Shown: positions 1-8,653, counted from the first letter of the stretch. The stretch: DNA of 64,000 bases from Geotalea sp. SG265 (GCF_022808985.1 NZ_JAKZFT010000018.1:1-64000); one strand, 5' to 3'. The notes: a model not told the origin generated them from the letters alone. A program made the numbers and translations.

Positions 1-40
1 CGGGAAAACAATGTAATAACAGACACTTAGCTTAGGTTTT

Positions 41-203
41 AACGACAGAACTTTGCAGTCAATGATATGGTAAAAAACCTGTGTTATTACAATGAGTTAT
101 GCCTGTTTTAACGACAAAACTTTGCAGAAATCAGGGCTATTTGAACGACAAAACTTTGCAGTTGTAACGACAAAGCTTTGCATTTAAACGACAGAACTTT
201 GCA
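41..203 (+). repeat. Iteron array, probable replication origin (oriV)
   Basis: Five near-identical 17-bp direct repeats AACGACARARCTTTGCA lie at 41-57, 110-126, 144-160, 166-182 and 187-203, and a degenerate sixth copy is at 233-251. The last four full copies sit on one helical face with spacings of about 21-34 bp. They lie directly upstream of a Rep_3-type initiator gene, which is the usual arrangement of an iteron-controlled origin. The array may extend to the left of the window. The flanking sequence is AT-rich. The repeats are seen directly; the role as binding sites for the adjacent initiator is inferred from the family. Confidence 0.9.
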
Positions 204-232
204 CCCTCTCCCAGAGAGGCTCTAGCTATTTT

Positions 233-263
233 AACGACAAACATTCTTGCAATAATTGTCGTT
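233..263. promoter_or_regulatory. Inverted half-iteron, probable rep autoregulatory operator
   Basis: AACGACA at 233-239 is repeated in inverse orientation as TGTCGTT at 257-263, just before the rep start codon. Inverted half-iterons over the rep promoter are the standard autorepression site of Rep_3 plasmids, bound by initiator dimers while monomers bind the direct iterons. The inverted repeat is visible; its use is inferred. Confidence 0.65.
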
Positions 264-302
264 AAATGATAAATGAAACCAACTTCAAGGAGCGTAAGAA
301 CC

Positions 303-1499
303 ATGAGTGACTCCGTGTCCTCCCGCGAGCTTAAAAAGCCCTCCTCCCTGATCCAGATGAGCAATGTGGTTACCTGCGGTCAACGCAAGAGCTACAATGC
401 CCTCCTATACTACGCCCAACAGCAGCTCCGCAAAGATCCTGACCAAACCCTTTTCGAAATGTCCTTTGCAGAGCTGAAGCAAATTTTGAACCTCCAGCAT
501 CGCACCTACAAAGAAGTAATCGAAAAGATGAAGGAACTTCAGGATATCAAGGTCGAAATTGATATACTGGGTAAAGAAAAAATCGTCAAGGAAATGCGCC
601 GGATGTCGCTATTAGCCGAGATCCGGGTGAAATATGACGAACCCGACTGGAAGATTTTCTTCTTCCTCCCCCCTACGATCCACGAACGACTTCTCCATAA
701 GCCAGTTTACGGCGTAATCGATCTTCAACAGATGTCCAAAATGATGAGCAAATACAGCCTGGCGCTGTACGAACTTGCCAAGGATTATCTGAACGTCGAG
801 ATCCCCAGGATGAGTGTTGAGGATTTCCGCAAAATTATGGGTATCGAGCCCCACCTGTATGGACGATTTGGTGATCTAAAGCAAAGGGTTCTGGATCCAG
901 CTGTCGATGAGGTCAATGCGAAAACTGATATAAACATCAAATACGCCCTGCAAGCTGGTGGTAGAGGTGGTCGAGTCCAGAGCATCAAATTCACCGTCAA
1001 GGCGAAAAGCAAAGCAGAGATTGAAACTGATAACACTCTTGATACCCTTATAGCATTACTCCCGCCAGTCTACCAGCAGCAGGAAACAGTTAGGAAAATG
1101 TTGGCCGCTTGCCTGAAGGAAAAAGGCGAAAAAGGCCCTGAGTACGTCGAATCGAACATTAAGTACGCCCTGAAAAATAGTAAGACCAACTTCAAGAAAT
1201 ATTTGAAGGATTCTCTGACGAATGATTGGGCTGAGGATACCCGTCTGAAAGAGGTTGCGGCGAAAGAAACGGCGAAGCGGAAACGCGAGGAGCAGGCTGT
1301 TAAGGAGCAGACAGAGGCTGAACTGATGCAGCAGAGAGTTGATCGGCTACTCGCCCACTATGAAGGCCTCGGCGAAGAGGAGAAAAAATGTATTCTCGAC
1401 AAAGCGGCTGAGGAGGAAAAGGCAAATCCCTATTTCTCAAGGCTCTCCTTTGAGCAGCAGATCATATCCATCCTAGAAACCATGGGGGTTCCTAAATAA
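303..1499 (+). CDS. Replication initiator protein, Rep_3/RepB family
   Basis: A 398-residue initiator that should bind the upstream iterons and open the origin. The N-terminal two thirds show the Rep_3 pattern of two winged-helix domains: the first around residues 15-125 (LIQMSNVVTCGQRKSYNALL, then the FAELKQIL helix) and the second around 135-235 (SKYSLALYELAKDYL, MSVEDFRKIMGI, RVLDPAVDEVN). The C-terminal 120 residues are charged and coiled-coil-like (KRKREEQAVKEQTEAELMQQ). An upstream in-frame ATG at 273 has no ribosome binding site, whereas AAGGAG at 287-292 is well placed for 303. The longer tail than most family members (about 250-330 residues) may contact host factors. Family assignment is confident. 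Confidence 0.93.
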   Translation: MSDSVSSRELKKPSSLIQMSNVVTCGQRKSYNALLYYAQQQLRKDPDQTLFEMSFAELKQILNLQHRTYKEVIEKMKELQDIKVEIDILGKEKIVKEMRRMSLLAEIRVKYDEPDWKIFFFLPPTIHERLLHKPVYGVIDLQQMSKMMSKYSLALYELAKDYLNVEIPRMSVEDFRKIMGIEPHLYGRFGDLKQRVLDPAVDEVNAKTDINIKYALQAGGRGGRVQSIKFTVKAKSKAEIETDNTLDTLIALLPPVYQQQETVRKMLAACLKEKGEKGPEYVESNIKYALKNSKTNFKKYLKDSLTNDWAEDTRLKEVAAKETAKRKREEQAVKEQTEAELMQQRVDRLLAHYEGLGEEEKKCILDKAAEEEKANPYFSRLSFEQQIISILETMGVPK

Positions 1500-1703
1500 A
1501 TGGATAACCTAGAAAATAAAAAGGGCAGCAAAAAAGGCCGCCCTAAAAAAAATGAGTTACTGATTTACGAGTGGGTCTGTACCCACTGCCAAAAAGACGT
1601 GAGGAGAACCTTTCTATCTGACGCCGATGCGAAGAAAAATGTTCTCCTGCAGAATGAATGTTGCGCCGAGTGCTACCTAACCAAAGCTGAACAACCCACC
1701 TAA
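1500..1703 (+). CDS. Small zinc-ribbon protein following rep
   Basis: A 67-residue protein whose ATG follows the rep stop codon without a gap, so it is probably translationally coupled to rep. The N-terminus is basic and AT-hook-like (KKGSKKGRPKKNE) and the body carries two cysteine pairs, CTHC near residue 28 and CCAEC near residue 53, fitting one zinc-ribbon. A DNA-binding helper of replication or copy control is plausible but I do not recognise the family. It converges on the partition gene, overlapping its end by 4 nt. Confidence 0.7.
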   Translation: MDNLENKKGSKKGRPKKNELLIYEWVCTHCQKDVRRTFLSDADAKKNVLLQNECCAECYLTKAEQPT

Positions 1704-2170
1704 CCTTTCTTCCTGCCCTCCGGGATCGGCTTCACCTTTTTATCCGCAAAGTACATTTCCAGAGCTTCGTGCATAACCTCTTTGATGTCCATCCTCTCCC
1801 ACCAAGCATAATTGCGAACTTTATCCACCAGCTCGTTTGAAAGGATATACGTCTGCCGCTGGTATCCAGGGGGGAGACCCTTGTAGATAGTACTTACCCT
1901 ATCAGTAACACCATCGTCCGCTTCTATCTTCACAACGGGCGTAGCTGTAGCGGCTGATTTACTTTGTTTACTCTGTAAATTTTGTTTTACTTGTTTAACG
2001 GGTTTTTGCTGTAATACGGGTTTTACAGGTGCAGGTTTTTCTTCTAGCGCTGGAGCTGCTGGTGCAGCGTCTTTGCCAAGCTCCCCTGCCCCCTCTTCTT
2101 CTCTTGTGTCCTGTATCCATGAGAGCGGATTGCGGCCCATACGGCTATTATCCACTTTTTTTTCAGCCAT
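1700..2170 (-). CDS. Partition partner protein, ribbon-helix-helix (ParB-like, small type)
   Basis: A 156-residue protein encoded just after parA on the same strand (10 nt gap). The first 90 residues are low-complexity, rich in A, P, K and Q, and look disordered. The C-terminal segment from about residue 95 (STIYKGLPPGYQRQTYILSN, then ELVDKVRNYAWWERMDIKEV) has the strand plus two helices of a CopG/Arc ribbon-helix-helix fold, as in the centromere-binding partners of type Ib-like ParA proteins. It would bind a centromere and probably repress the par promoter. ATG at 2170 is chosen over the longer frame because AGGAGG lies 6 nt upstream. Partner role is inferred from position and fold. Confidence 0.72.
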   Translation of the reverse strand: MAEKKVDNSRMGRNPLSWIQDTREEEGAGELGKDAAPAAPALEEKPAPVKPVLQQKPVKQVKQNLQSKQSKSAATATPVVKIEADDGVTDRVSTIYKGLPPGYQRQTYILSNELVDKVRNYAWWERMDIKEVMHEALEMYFADKKVKPIPEGRKKG

Positions 2171-2180
2171 AGCTTCCTCC

Positions 2181-2951
2181 TTACTTCTTCCGTTCAATTA
2201 CTTCTTTCGCTAGATCGAGATAATCGATTGCCCCTACCGAATCCGGTTTGTACTCGTAAATCGTCTTGCTATGGCTTGGAGCTTCAGCCAGGGCGATATT
2301 GTCGTGAATGAGGGTACTAAAGAGCTTCTCCTTGAAGAAACCTCGCACTGTCTCCACAACTTCTCGATTCAATTTTTTTCGATGGTCATACCGGGTTGCA
2401 ATGACCCCAGAGATCTCCAGGGATTTGTTGAGGCGCTTCTTTACGAGTTCGACAATCTCCAACAATTTTGCCATACCCTGCAGAGCGAGGAACTCAACCT
2501 GGAGAGGAATATAAATGTGATGAGCAAAAGTCAGAGAATTCAATGTTAGGAGGCCCAGGGATGGAGGGCAATCAATCAAAATGAAATCGTAGCCAGATAC
2601 CCCTTCCATTGCCTCTCGCAACAAGAATTCTCTACCGGCAACGCCAGAGAGCTCAATTTCAGCGCCTGAGAGGTCTAGGCTGGCAGGGAGCACCCATAAA
2701 GGGTCATCCCCTCCCCTCTTCCGAATGGCTTCCTTAACGGTGCAGTCCCCGCGAAGCACATCATAAATGGTGTTTTTGAGAGGTTCGGCATCCCCTACCC
2801 CAATTCCTAGAGAGAGGGTCAGGTGTGCCTGGGGATCTAGATCGATCAGCAAAACCTTCTTGCCCTTTTTTGCGAGGGCTGCCCCCAGATTTACTGTCGT
2901 GGTTGTTTTTCCGACCCCGCCCTTTTGGTTTATCAAAGCGATCCTGCTCAT
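2181..2951 (-). CDS. parA: ParA-type partition ATPase
   Basis: A 256-residue deviant-Walker ATPase that positions plasmid copies by forming gradients on the nucleoid. It begins MSRIALINQKGGVGKTTTTV, with the signature-lysine Walker A KGGVGKTT at residues 10-17. Further motifs are DLDPQAHLT (switch I) near residue 40 and DYDFILIDCPPSLG-like Walker B (YDFILIDCPPSLG) near residue 120. There is no N-terminal HTH, so operon repression probably falls to the downstream ribbon-helix-helix partner. ATG at 2951 is preferred because GGGGGA precedes it; the longer frame has no ribosome binding site. Confident. Confidence 0.95.
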   Translation of the reverse strand: MSRIALINQKGGVGKTTTTVNLGAALAKKGKKVLLIDLDPQAHLTLSLGIGVGDAEPLKNTIYDVLRGDCTVKEAIRKRGGDDPLWVLPASLDLSGAEIELSGVAGREFLLREAMEGVSGYDFILIDCPPSLGLLTLNSLTFAHHIYIPLQVEFLALQGMAKLLEIVELVKKRLNKSLEISGVIATRYDHRKKLNREVVETVRGFFKEKLFSTLIHDNIALAEAPSHSKTIYEYKPDSVGAIDYLDLAKEVIERKK

Positions 2952-2993
2952 GGTGTCCCCCAAAAAATTTAAACTGAAATTCATCAGTAATCA

Positions 2994-3075
2994 GAGTAAA
3001 CATTTTATACCATGATTTCACAGGATAATCAATAAACTACGGTTCGGGAGTTTTCAATTATTTCTATGTTTACTC
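2994..3075. promoter_or_regulatory. Inverted GAGTAAACAT sites upstream of parA
   Basis: GAGTAAACAT at 2994-3003 and its exact inverse ATGTTTACTC at 3066-3075 flank the parA promoter region. Related sites occur at about 3592 (AGTAAACAATGTTTAC, inside a gene), 4228, 29136-29150 (perfect palindrome GTTTACTGAGTAAAC) and 48891-48913. They are candidates for the operator or centromere bound by the ribbon-helix-helix partner. The sequences are seen; the function is inferred. Confidence 0.4.
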
Positions 3076-3236
3076 AGTTTATTGGAGTTACCAAGTAATA
3101 CCCCTACCTGCCTCTCCGCCTCGAATTTATCGAGCCTCCCTAAGAACCGGAAGCAGTCCCCTTTGGTTGTTACGATTTTGGTCACCTCTATTTTTTCAGT
3201 GGCTCCCAAGCAATAGCTTTCGATAAGATTAACCAT
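3054..3236 (-). CDS. Small hypothetical protein
   Basis: A 60-residue protein (MVNLIESYCLGATEKIEVTK...) starting at an ATG with AAGGAG 7 nt upstream, one base after the stop of the larger upstream gene, so the two form an operon with parA downstream. No motif or membrane segment is recognised. Its last codons contain the GAGTAAACAT sequence repeated upstream of parA. Confidence 0.6.
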   Translation of the reverse strand: MVNLIESYCLGATEKIEVTKIVTTKGDCFRFLGRLDKFEAERQVGVLLGNSNKLSKHRNN

Positions 3237-3237
3237 C

Positions 3238-4140
3238 TTAGGCTCCTTTCTTCGGCGTATAAGGCTTGACCCTTGAAACAATAGGATCTCTGTCAGCAGC
3301 GAGCGCAATGAGATCATCGTTCGTGTAACCTAATGCGCTAGCCCAAAATGGGACGTAGGTTAGAACCTTAATCCCGCCCGCTGGCCGCCCCCAGCGATCA
3401 AGTTTTCCCATACTGACCTGGAATTTTCTGCAAAACCCCTGAGGTGGAATGACGGTATCGATAAGTATGTTCTTCCCTCGCAGCTGGTTGACTATCCAGA
3501 AGAGCAACTCCCTTCTGGCGTTAACATCGTAGTTGTACATGTAAATGTCGTCCCAACCTTTGTTTAACGCGAGTTCTTGAAAAACAGAGTAAACAATGTT
3601 TACAAAGAAATAACATTTTCCATCTACTGTCAGTGCTGTAGACAGTAGTTCTTTTGGTTCATTGTCCAAGCTCCACCGCAGAGCCTTTAGAAACTCAGGT
3701 ATGCGAAACCAGTTAACCTTGATGTCGTTTCTATCTGTAAAAAATTGCTTATTCCCTGGAGCAGGGCAGGGGCGATCCACTTTATCTTGCTCAATAGCTA
3801 CGGCTTCATCTGGAATCACAAGAAACGAGAAAGGATTTTGTTGAACATACTCCCAAAGAATTTCCTCGATGAAAATAGTACGCGATAGAGGGTGGATGCC
3901 CTTTAGTTGCAACACGTTTGGCGAAGCAGGGAGCAGAAAGTTTAAACGCATAGGCTTTGCTGTCCTGCTGCAAGTCCTTGGATGGTAAAAGCGCTTCTTC
4001 TTGTACCAGCTGTCAACAGCTTCAAGAAATACTCCCCCTCGTTCTGTCTGGCAGAGTGTCGCCAAGTACTTTTGCGTCTCAGCATTTCTAATCCGCACCT
4101 GTAGGCGAATGATGTTTTCTTTGTTTGCACCATTTTTCAT
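3238..4140 (-). CDS. Hypothetical protein upstream of the partition genes
   Basis: A 300-residue soluble protein that I do not recognise. The N-terminus is basic (VRIRNAETQKYLATL, WYKKKRFYHPRTCSRTAKPM) and the middle and C-terminus are mixed alpha/beta with many aromatics; no membrane segment, signal peptide or nucleotide-binding motif is visible. Its position at the head of the par operon suggests a plasmid maintenance role. The gene contains an internal AGTAAACAATGTTTAC palindrome at about 3592. The ribosome binding site is weak. Function unknown. Confidence 0.65.
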   Translation of the reverse strand: MKNGANKENIIRLQVRIRNAETQKYLATLCQTERGGVFLEAVDSWYKKKRFYHPRTCSRTAKPMRLNFLLPASPNVLQLKGIHPLSRTIFIEEILWEYVQQNPFSFLVIPDEAVAIEQDKVDRPCPAPGNKQFFTDRNDIKVNWFRIPEFLKALRWSLDNEPKELLSTALTVDGKCYFFVNIVYSVFQELALNKGWDDIYMYNYDVNARRELLFWIVNQLRGKNILIDTVIPPQGFCRKFQVSMGKLDRWGRPAGGIKVLTYVPFWASALGYTNDDLIALAADRDPIVSRVKPYTPKKGA

Positions 4141-4313
4141 GTTTCACGACCTTACTTTAATTTCTCAGTATACAAATAATACTTAAGAATCTAAGAAATT
4201 CAAGAAAATTAAGGATACAAAAAAAACAATGTTTACTATAGAAACATAAATTACTGAGAATGTAGAGAAAATTACGTTTAAGTGTAGCTCATTCCCAATA
4301 CCCCGTTTTTGGT
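4141..4313. promoter_or_regulatory. Divergent intergenic region with inverted TTCTCAGTA repeats
   Basis: The AT-rich gap between the par operon and the rightward transfer gene holds TTCTCAGTA near 4162 and its inverse TACTGAGAA near 4253, plus an ATGTTTACT half site near 4229. This resembles a divergent promoter region with repressor sites or a centromere. No gene is seen. Confidence 0.35.
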
Positions 4314-4326
4314 TCACGAAATAGGT
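4314..4326 (+). promoter_or_regulatory. Conserved box TCACGAAATAGGT (copy 1)
   Basis: Exact consensus copy, 28 nt before the start codon of the TraD-like ATPase gene and in the same orientation. Confidence 0.75.
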
Positions 4327-4354
4327 AGATCAACAGATTAATAGGGAGGGGTCT

Positions 4355-5776
4355 ATGCTGACGGACGAAGTAAGGGGAAACCCGCTGGACAAAAGAAAAG
4401 GCATTCTGGTTGGGGTCGGTGTGAACAAGTTGGAGGACAAGGGCAGAGAGCTTGTCTATATGAATGACGAGACGATGGGCCTCCATTCAGTCATACTCGG
4501 AACCACGGGTACAGGGAAAACGACCCTGTTAAGGTCGATCATCAACCAGGCGATTTGGATGGGGTGGGGTGTCCTGGTGGCCGATATGAAGTTCGACTAC
4601 AACCTCTTCACGACAGCATACGCTACAGCTTATCATTGTGGTCGAACTGGTCAGTTCCAGTTTCTAAGTCCATATGCAATTGAAAAGGAAACTGGTCTTC
4701 TTGGTCAGTTCGGATCCAATACATACAACCCCTTAAAGTCCATCGACAGCAGCATCTCGTTAACAACAGCAATCCTGAAAGCTGCCGAGGTCACAGGCCA
4801 AAAGATGGCCTTCTATGAGGATGTGAAGGAAGAAATCGTGGACACCCTTGTCAGGGCATTCCTTTCTACAGGAAAGGAGTTTTCCTTTCGTGATAAATGG
4901 TGCGTTTTGGAACACCCGCAGGGGCTACGATCACTAATATCAAAAACAACAGACCCTGAAGTTCTTGTAGTACTCCAGAACTGGCTAGAGCAATGGACAA
5001 GCTCTGATAATCGAACCTCAGCAGAGTTCCAAAAATATGTCCAAGGGGCAAAAATGTTTTTCCGCAAATTTTCAACTGGCTCCTTAGGACGTATGCTCAA
5101 TAGCTACAACCCAGACGTGACATTGAAACAGGTTTACAACAACAGTGGGATCCTGTGGGTGGTGTTGCCGTCTCTCCTGATGGATACAACTGCTAAATCT
5201 GTTGGCAAACTGCTCCTATCTGACCTGAGATACCTGATCGGTAATATCCAGGTTACCACTCTGCACAGAAAACCCTTTTTGGTGGTAATTGACGAGTTTG
5301 AAAACTTCATTTTTGATGGGGTAACAGACCTTTTCGACAAAGGCCGTTCTGCCGATGTGAAAATGGTAGTGTCCCACCAGAGCCCGAGGCAAATCGACAA
5401 GGAACATTCAAGGGAGTTCCGTGACATCATCATAGGCAACACCAGGACAAAGTACTTACTGGCGACCGAAGACAACGAGATCGCAAAATACTTCGCTGAA
5501 CTGATGGGTAAAGAGTCTGATGCCATAACTGTCAATTATGGGGGTGGCATTAGTAGCCGAGACACCGAAAACTATGTGATTTCTCCTACTGAGATTACCC
5601 GGATGAAAGATTTTGAGCTCGTTGTGAGACGGAAGGGGGAAATTTACCAAGGACATCTGCTAGCCCCTCCATCTGACTTCGAGCTGGGCGTAGATTGCCC
5701 AAACCCCAGATTCACTCCTCGACATGACCGATCCGAAGGTATCAGGATCTATGAGGAGGTGATAGGGGATGAGTAA
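4355..5776 (+). CDS. TraD/VirD4-like (HerA-FtsK superfamily) coupling-type ATPase
   Basis: A 473-residue P-loop ATPase likely to energise DNA transfer. Walker A is GTTGTGKT at residues 49-56 and Walker B is FLVVIDEFENF near residue 310, followed by VSHQSPRQID, a typical TraD/VirD4 sensor segment. The protein lacks the N-terminal membrane helices of classical VirD4, so it may be a soluble coupling protein or a TraG/TrwB-like relative. GGGAGGGG precedes the ATG. The next gene overlaps its end by 8 nt, so the two are co-translated. A second TraD-like ATPase sits at 25.8 kb. The ATPase superfamily is certain, the exact role less so. Confidence 0.85.
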   Translation: MLTDEVRGNPLDKRKGILVGVGVNKLEDKGRELVYMNDETMGLHSVILGTTGTGKTTLLRSIINQAIWMGWGVLVADMKFDYNLFTTAYATAYHCGRTGQFQFLSPYAIEKETGLLGQFGSNTYNPLKSIDSSISLTTAILKAAEVTGQKMAFYEDVKEEIVDTLVRAFLSTGKEFSFRDKWCVLEHPQGLRSLISKTTDPEVLVVLQNWLEQWTSSDNRTSAEFQKYVQGAKMFFRKFSTGSLGRMLNSYNPDVTLKQVYNNSGILWVVLPSLLMDTTAKSVGKLLLSDLRYLIGNIQVTTLHRKPFLVVIDEFENFIFDGVTDLFDKGRSADVKMVVSHQSPRQIDKEHSREFRDIIIGNTRTKYLLATEDNEIAKYFAELMGKESDAITVNYGGGISSRDTENYVISPTEITRMKDFELVVRRKGEIYQGHLLAPPSDFELGVDCPNPRFTPRHDRSEGIRIYEEVIGDE

Positions 5777-6503
5777 GGTAATCGAATTCCCACAAATACA
5801 GGGGAACAAGCGAATATACGTCAAGGAGTTCAAGACAGAACGCGTATCGGAGCGCCTAGCTCAATTCGAAACAATAGATGCCGGTATCATCAAGACAGTT
5901 GCGGCTGAATTCGGGATAACGGAACGCAGGGTGCGGCAGATCCAGCAAAAGACCGTCGATTTGACCGAGTACAAGAAGACCAAGGAGCTGCTCGGGGAAA
6001 TTTTCGGAAAGGAAGATGCTGATGTTGCGAAGCATGGTGGTCAATTCCTTACACTGAAAGGCGAAGAAAAGCCCCCCATGGCCTCAAAAAGGCGGATCAT
6101 TTCGCTTTATCTCCTGGAAGCGATACAAAGTGGGGATGAGATCGACTATGAGGAACTGGCGGCTGAATATGGCACCTCAGCAGAATATGTGCGAAAATGC
6201 GCTGCACCTCTTTTAAAACAAGTCGATGGCAAAACACTTGCGACGGCCAGCCAGAAAGAACAGATCGTGAAGGCCCTGGGCTACCTCGGGAAAACAATTA
6301 ACGAGAAAAAGCAGCTGGAGGCCCTAAACCGACTGACAAAGAAACAGGCGAGCACGGTAATGTTCAAGCTGTGGAAACTGCTGGAGGTCAAGCGGATGTA
6401 CACCAACGACTTTTCCAGGAGGGTTTTGAAACCCCTCATTGAATCCACGGATTGCAGTTTCATTTCAATTCCACACCCTCTGGAAAAGAAGAAGGATGAT
6501 TAA
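5769..6503 (+). CDS. HTH protein, co-translated with the TraD-like ATPase
   Basis: A 244-residue soluble protein with at least two helix-turn-helix segments: IIKTVAAEFGITERRVRQIQ near residues 39-58 (sigma region 4-like) and DYEELAAEYGTSAEYVRKCA near 121-140. The region after the second HTH (APLLKQVDG...) resembles the same part of the next gene's product (VRKVAKPALKSVEAE), so the two are probably distant paralogues. The ATG overlaps the ATPase stop. A DNA-binding accessory factor for transfer or a regulator is likely; specificity is unknown. Confidence 0.7.
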   Translation: MSKVIEFPQIQGNKRIYVKEFKTERVSERLAQFETIDAGIIKTVAAEFGITERRVRQIQQKTVDLTEYKKTKELLGEIFGKEDADVAKHGGQFLTLKGEEKPPMASKRRIISLYLLEAIQSGDEIDYEELAAEYGTSAEYVRKCAAPLLKQVDGKTLATASQKEQIVKALGYLGKTINEKKQLEALNRLTKKQASTVMFKLWKLLEVKRMYTNDFSRRVLKPLIESTDCSFISIPHPLEKKKDD

Positions 6504-6628
6504 TTATCAACACCGCCTGTGGAAAGGCTTGACTGGAACTAGTTGAGAAAAAAGATAAGAACCGCAGAAAACACAGGAATTAGCAAATTGCCAAAGAAAT
6601 AGGCACCGACAGGGTAGGGAAGGGTCTA

Positions 6629-7261
6629 ATGAAGAACGTAGCCGAACAATTCAGAGACATTGCAGCCGGGAATTTCCAGGATGTTGATGAAGAAATATAC
6701 CAAGCATGCAGGCTGCTGTGGGCTCTAGGCTTCGGTGCAAGAAAGATCTATCTTCCTCACAAGCACTTAAAGGGTGCCAGCTGGTTAGAGACCTATTTGG
6801 GTAAAGTCAAAACCAGAACAACAGCTTTTCAGGTTGATGCCGACAAGGCAAAAACAGAAACAGGGCTCAAAAGGCAAGTGCTCGATGAGCTCGCAGGGTA
6901 CCCAGTAGTAAACGCAATGGCCGTAGCCCAGGTTGCGGCAGATTGTGAGGTCACTACCCACTATGTACGAAAAGTGGCAAAACCGGCCTTAAAATCGGTC
7001 GAGGCAGAAATGGTTGACCCTAGGGAGGCCTTGGGAAAGATCTATGAAATTTTGACTAAGCACGGCGTCGTAGGAGGGGTATATGTCCCCAAGCTCACGG
7101 CTGCGAGACTGAAATTGGGCAAGATATCTTTGCGCAAGGACGCATTCAGGCTGTTAGGGGAGGGGAAGAGCGTCAGTGAAGTGTGCGCCGAAACAGGCTT
7201 TAGCGTGAGTTATGTGAACGAATTGCGTGACATGCTGAAGCAAAACAAGGAGAGGGTATGA
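6629..7261 (+). CDS. HTH protein related to its upstream neighbour
   Basis: A 210-residue soluble protein with an HTH-like segment AMAVAQVAADCEVTTHYVRK near residues 97-116 and a C-terminal homeodomain-like HTH (DAFRLLGEGKSVSEVCAETG, then FSVSYVNEL) near 169-200. The C-terminal unit closely resembles one repeat of the five-HTH protein at 12.8-14.0 kb. A degenerate form of the conserved 13-bp box (CAAAGAAATAGGC, 9 of 13 matches) lies at 6592-6604, about 24 nt before the start. The next gene overlaps its stop by 4 nt. Confidence 0.7.
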   Translation: MKNVAEQFRDIAAGNFQDVDEEIYQACRLLWALGFGARKIYLPHKHLKGASWLETYLGKVKTRTTAFQVDADKAKTETGLKRQVLDELAGYPVVNAMAVAQVAADCEVTTHYVRKVAKPALKSVEAEMVDPREALGKIYEILTKHGVVGGVYVPKLTAARLKLGKISLRKDAFRLLGEGKSVSEVCAETGFSVSYVNELRDMLKQNKERV

Positions 7262-7692
7262 CCAACGTGGAGTGGAAAATCCTATTACCAACGCAACGTG
7301 TCCTAGTGAAAGCCTTGCTGCAGGAGGTATCGCAGAAGGAAACGATGATGAAATACCTGGTCGAAAGCGAGGCCGAAACTGATACGGTCATCCACCAGGC
7401 GAGAGAGATTTTCTTGGCTCAAGAGCGCCTGGTTTTGGTGGTCGAGGAATCCTGCAGCTTGAACACACGCTGGTTTTTCATTATTGCATCGATTCTAGCA
7501 GGTTTGATAGCAATCATGGGAAAACAGCACTCACAAGTTCTGTTCTTCTTCAAAGGGTTAAACGTTGGGTCATTTTTGATGCTGCTTTATACACAGATCC
7601 AATGGTGGGGAAAGAGGAAAGGTATGAGAACGACCTTCCATGCACGCCAACAAGAATTCCTTAAAGAAAGAATAGGGAAAATCGCCGCCTAA
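7258..7692 (+). CDS. Hypothetical inner-membrane protein, two helices
   Basis: A 144-residue protein overlapping the preceding HTH gene by 4 nt (ATGA). Residues 1-75 are soluble and acidic; two hydrophobic segments follow, WFFIIASILAGLIAIMG and a second around LNVGSFLMLLYTQI, then a basic tail. The topology suggests a short hairpin anchored in the inner membrane with both ends in the cytoplasm. Family not recognised. Confidence 0.65.
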   Translation: MTNVEWKILLPTQRVLVKALLQEVSQKETMMKYLVESEAETDTVIHQAREIFLAQERLVLVVEESCSLNTRWFFIIASILAGLIAIMGKQHSQVLFFFKGLNVGSFLMLLYTQIQWWGKRKGMRTTFHARQQEFLKERIGKIAA

Positions 7693-8300
7693 AGCTCCTG
7701 CAGGTATTGCAACAGCAGCTCACCGCCTCTCCGATTTTCAATCCAGAAACGAGCATCAGGTGCTTTTCTAAAGGCTTCGACCACAGATTCAGCAGAAAAC
7801 CTCGCGGTCAACTCTGCGAAAGCCGCAATCCGCCACGGAGCAGCCCATAACACCTGGTCAGTGCTACCGATGAGGGTTGGGAGCCCAGCTATCGAATCAT
7901 GAGCTAAGACAGAGTGGTAGCGAGCCTCTTTGAGTGAGTGGAAATTGTCATATCCAAAAATCAAGGCTAGTCCGTGTTTTTCAAAAATGATATCCACACT
8001 ACCATCTGATTCAACGCGCAAAAAGAGGTGCTCCCCAAATCCACCTTCCTTGCGGCCATTCAGGGTGTTTAAATCATAGATGCCAGGCTCCGTAGCTAAA
8101 AAAACTTTGACGCCGTACTTTTGCTCAACCGGCTTGAGGTATTCTCGCTCTACGGTCAGATTTAAAAGGTCATCAGTTCCCTTCACCTTGGCAAGCCATG
8201 CACGGGAATAGCGGCGATTGGATTTGACCTTTACCTGTAAAGGCCAGCCACTACCGTAGATTAAATGTTGATCTGTTCGTGATACATTTACCGTTACCAT
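7689..8300 (-). CDS. Hypothetical protein with C-terminal AGLP...DARFWIDNR-type module
   Basis: A 203-residue protein. The N-terminal 130 residues are unrecognised. The last 65 (IAGLPTLIGSTDQVLWAAPW ... APDARFWIENRRG) match the C-terminal halves of two other proteins here, at 9884-10297 and 10309-10683, so the module is shared by three genes with different N-termini. The module is widespread in phage and plasmid small proteins by my recollection, without a firm function. It follows the 8313-8615 gene by 12 nt, in an order that mirrors a second cluster at 9.6-10.7 kb. Confidence 0.65.
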   Translation of the reverse strand: MVTVNVSRTDQHLIYGSGWPLQVKVKSNRRYSRAWLAKVKGTDDLLNLTVEREYLKPVEQKYGVKVFLATEPGIYDLNTLNGRKEGGFGEHLFLRVESDGSVDIIFEKHGLALIFGYDNFHSLKEARYHSVLAHDSIAGLPTLIGSTDQVLWAAPWRIAAFAELTARFSAESVVEAFRKAPDARFWIENRRGGELLLQYLQEL

Positions 8301-8312
8301 GGTCGCTCCGAT

Positions 8313-8615
8313 TTACCTACCGTCATCTCTGCATAATTCAATTTTCCAGTCACTTAGAGCTTCTTCAGCATCGATTCGAGGTCTGCAGAGTATATCGAGG
8401 TGAATTGAAAAGCCCTGAACAAAACGCCCTCTCTCATCAACGATTCGGACATCCCCGCCTTTGCGGTATTCAATATACCTGGTTTCGTCGCCCTGAGTGG
8501 CACGATACATCCGTTTCCATTCTCCAAGCAGGAACATATCCCGCTTCAAAACAAAAAGCGCCATGCGATGACCCTCGATTTCCTTTTTGATTCTGTCAAT
8601 AGTCATTGGTTTCAT
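8313..8615 (-). CDS. Small hypothetical protein, paralogue of the 9598-9873 product
   Basis: A 100-residue soluble protein (KEIEGHRMALFVLKRDMFLLGEWKRMYR...). It aligns along its length with the product of 9598-9873: both share an N-terminal helical stretch, F.LGEWKRMYRATQ / FLVGTWERNYKATR, TRYIE and RIVD..G.F..GF. ATG at 8615 is chosen because GTAGGGGG lies 8 nt upstream; a TTG two codons earlier is too close to it. A conserved 13-bp box lies 25 nt upstream. Function unknown. Confidence 0.65.
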   Translation of the reverse strand: MKPMTIDRIKKEIEGHRMALFVLKRDMFLLGEWKRMYRATQGDETRYIEYRKGGDVRIVDERGRFVQGFSIHLDILCRPRIDAEEALSDWKIELCRDDGR

Positions 8616-8640
8616 CTGCAATACCCCCTACCGCGTTAAT

Positions 8641-8653
8641 ACCTATTTCGTGA
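8641..8653 (-). promoter_or_regulatory. Conserved box TCACGAAATAGGT (copy 2)
   Basis: Exact copy on the minus strand, 25 nt before the start of the 8313-8615 gene. Confidence 0.72.
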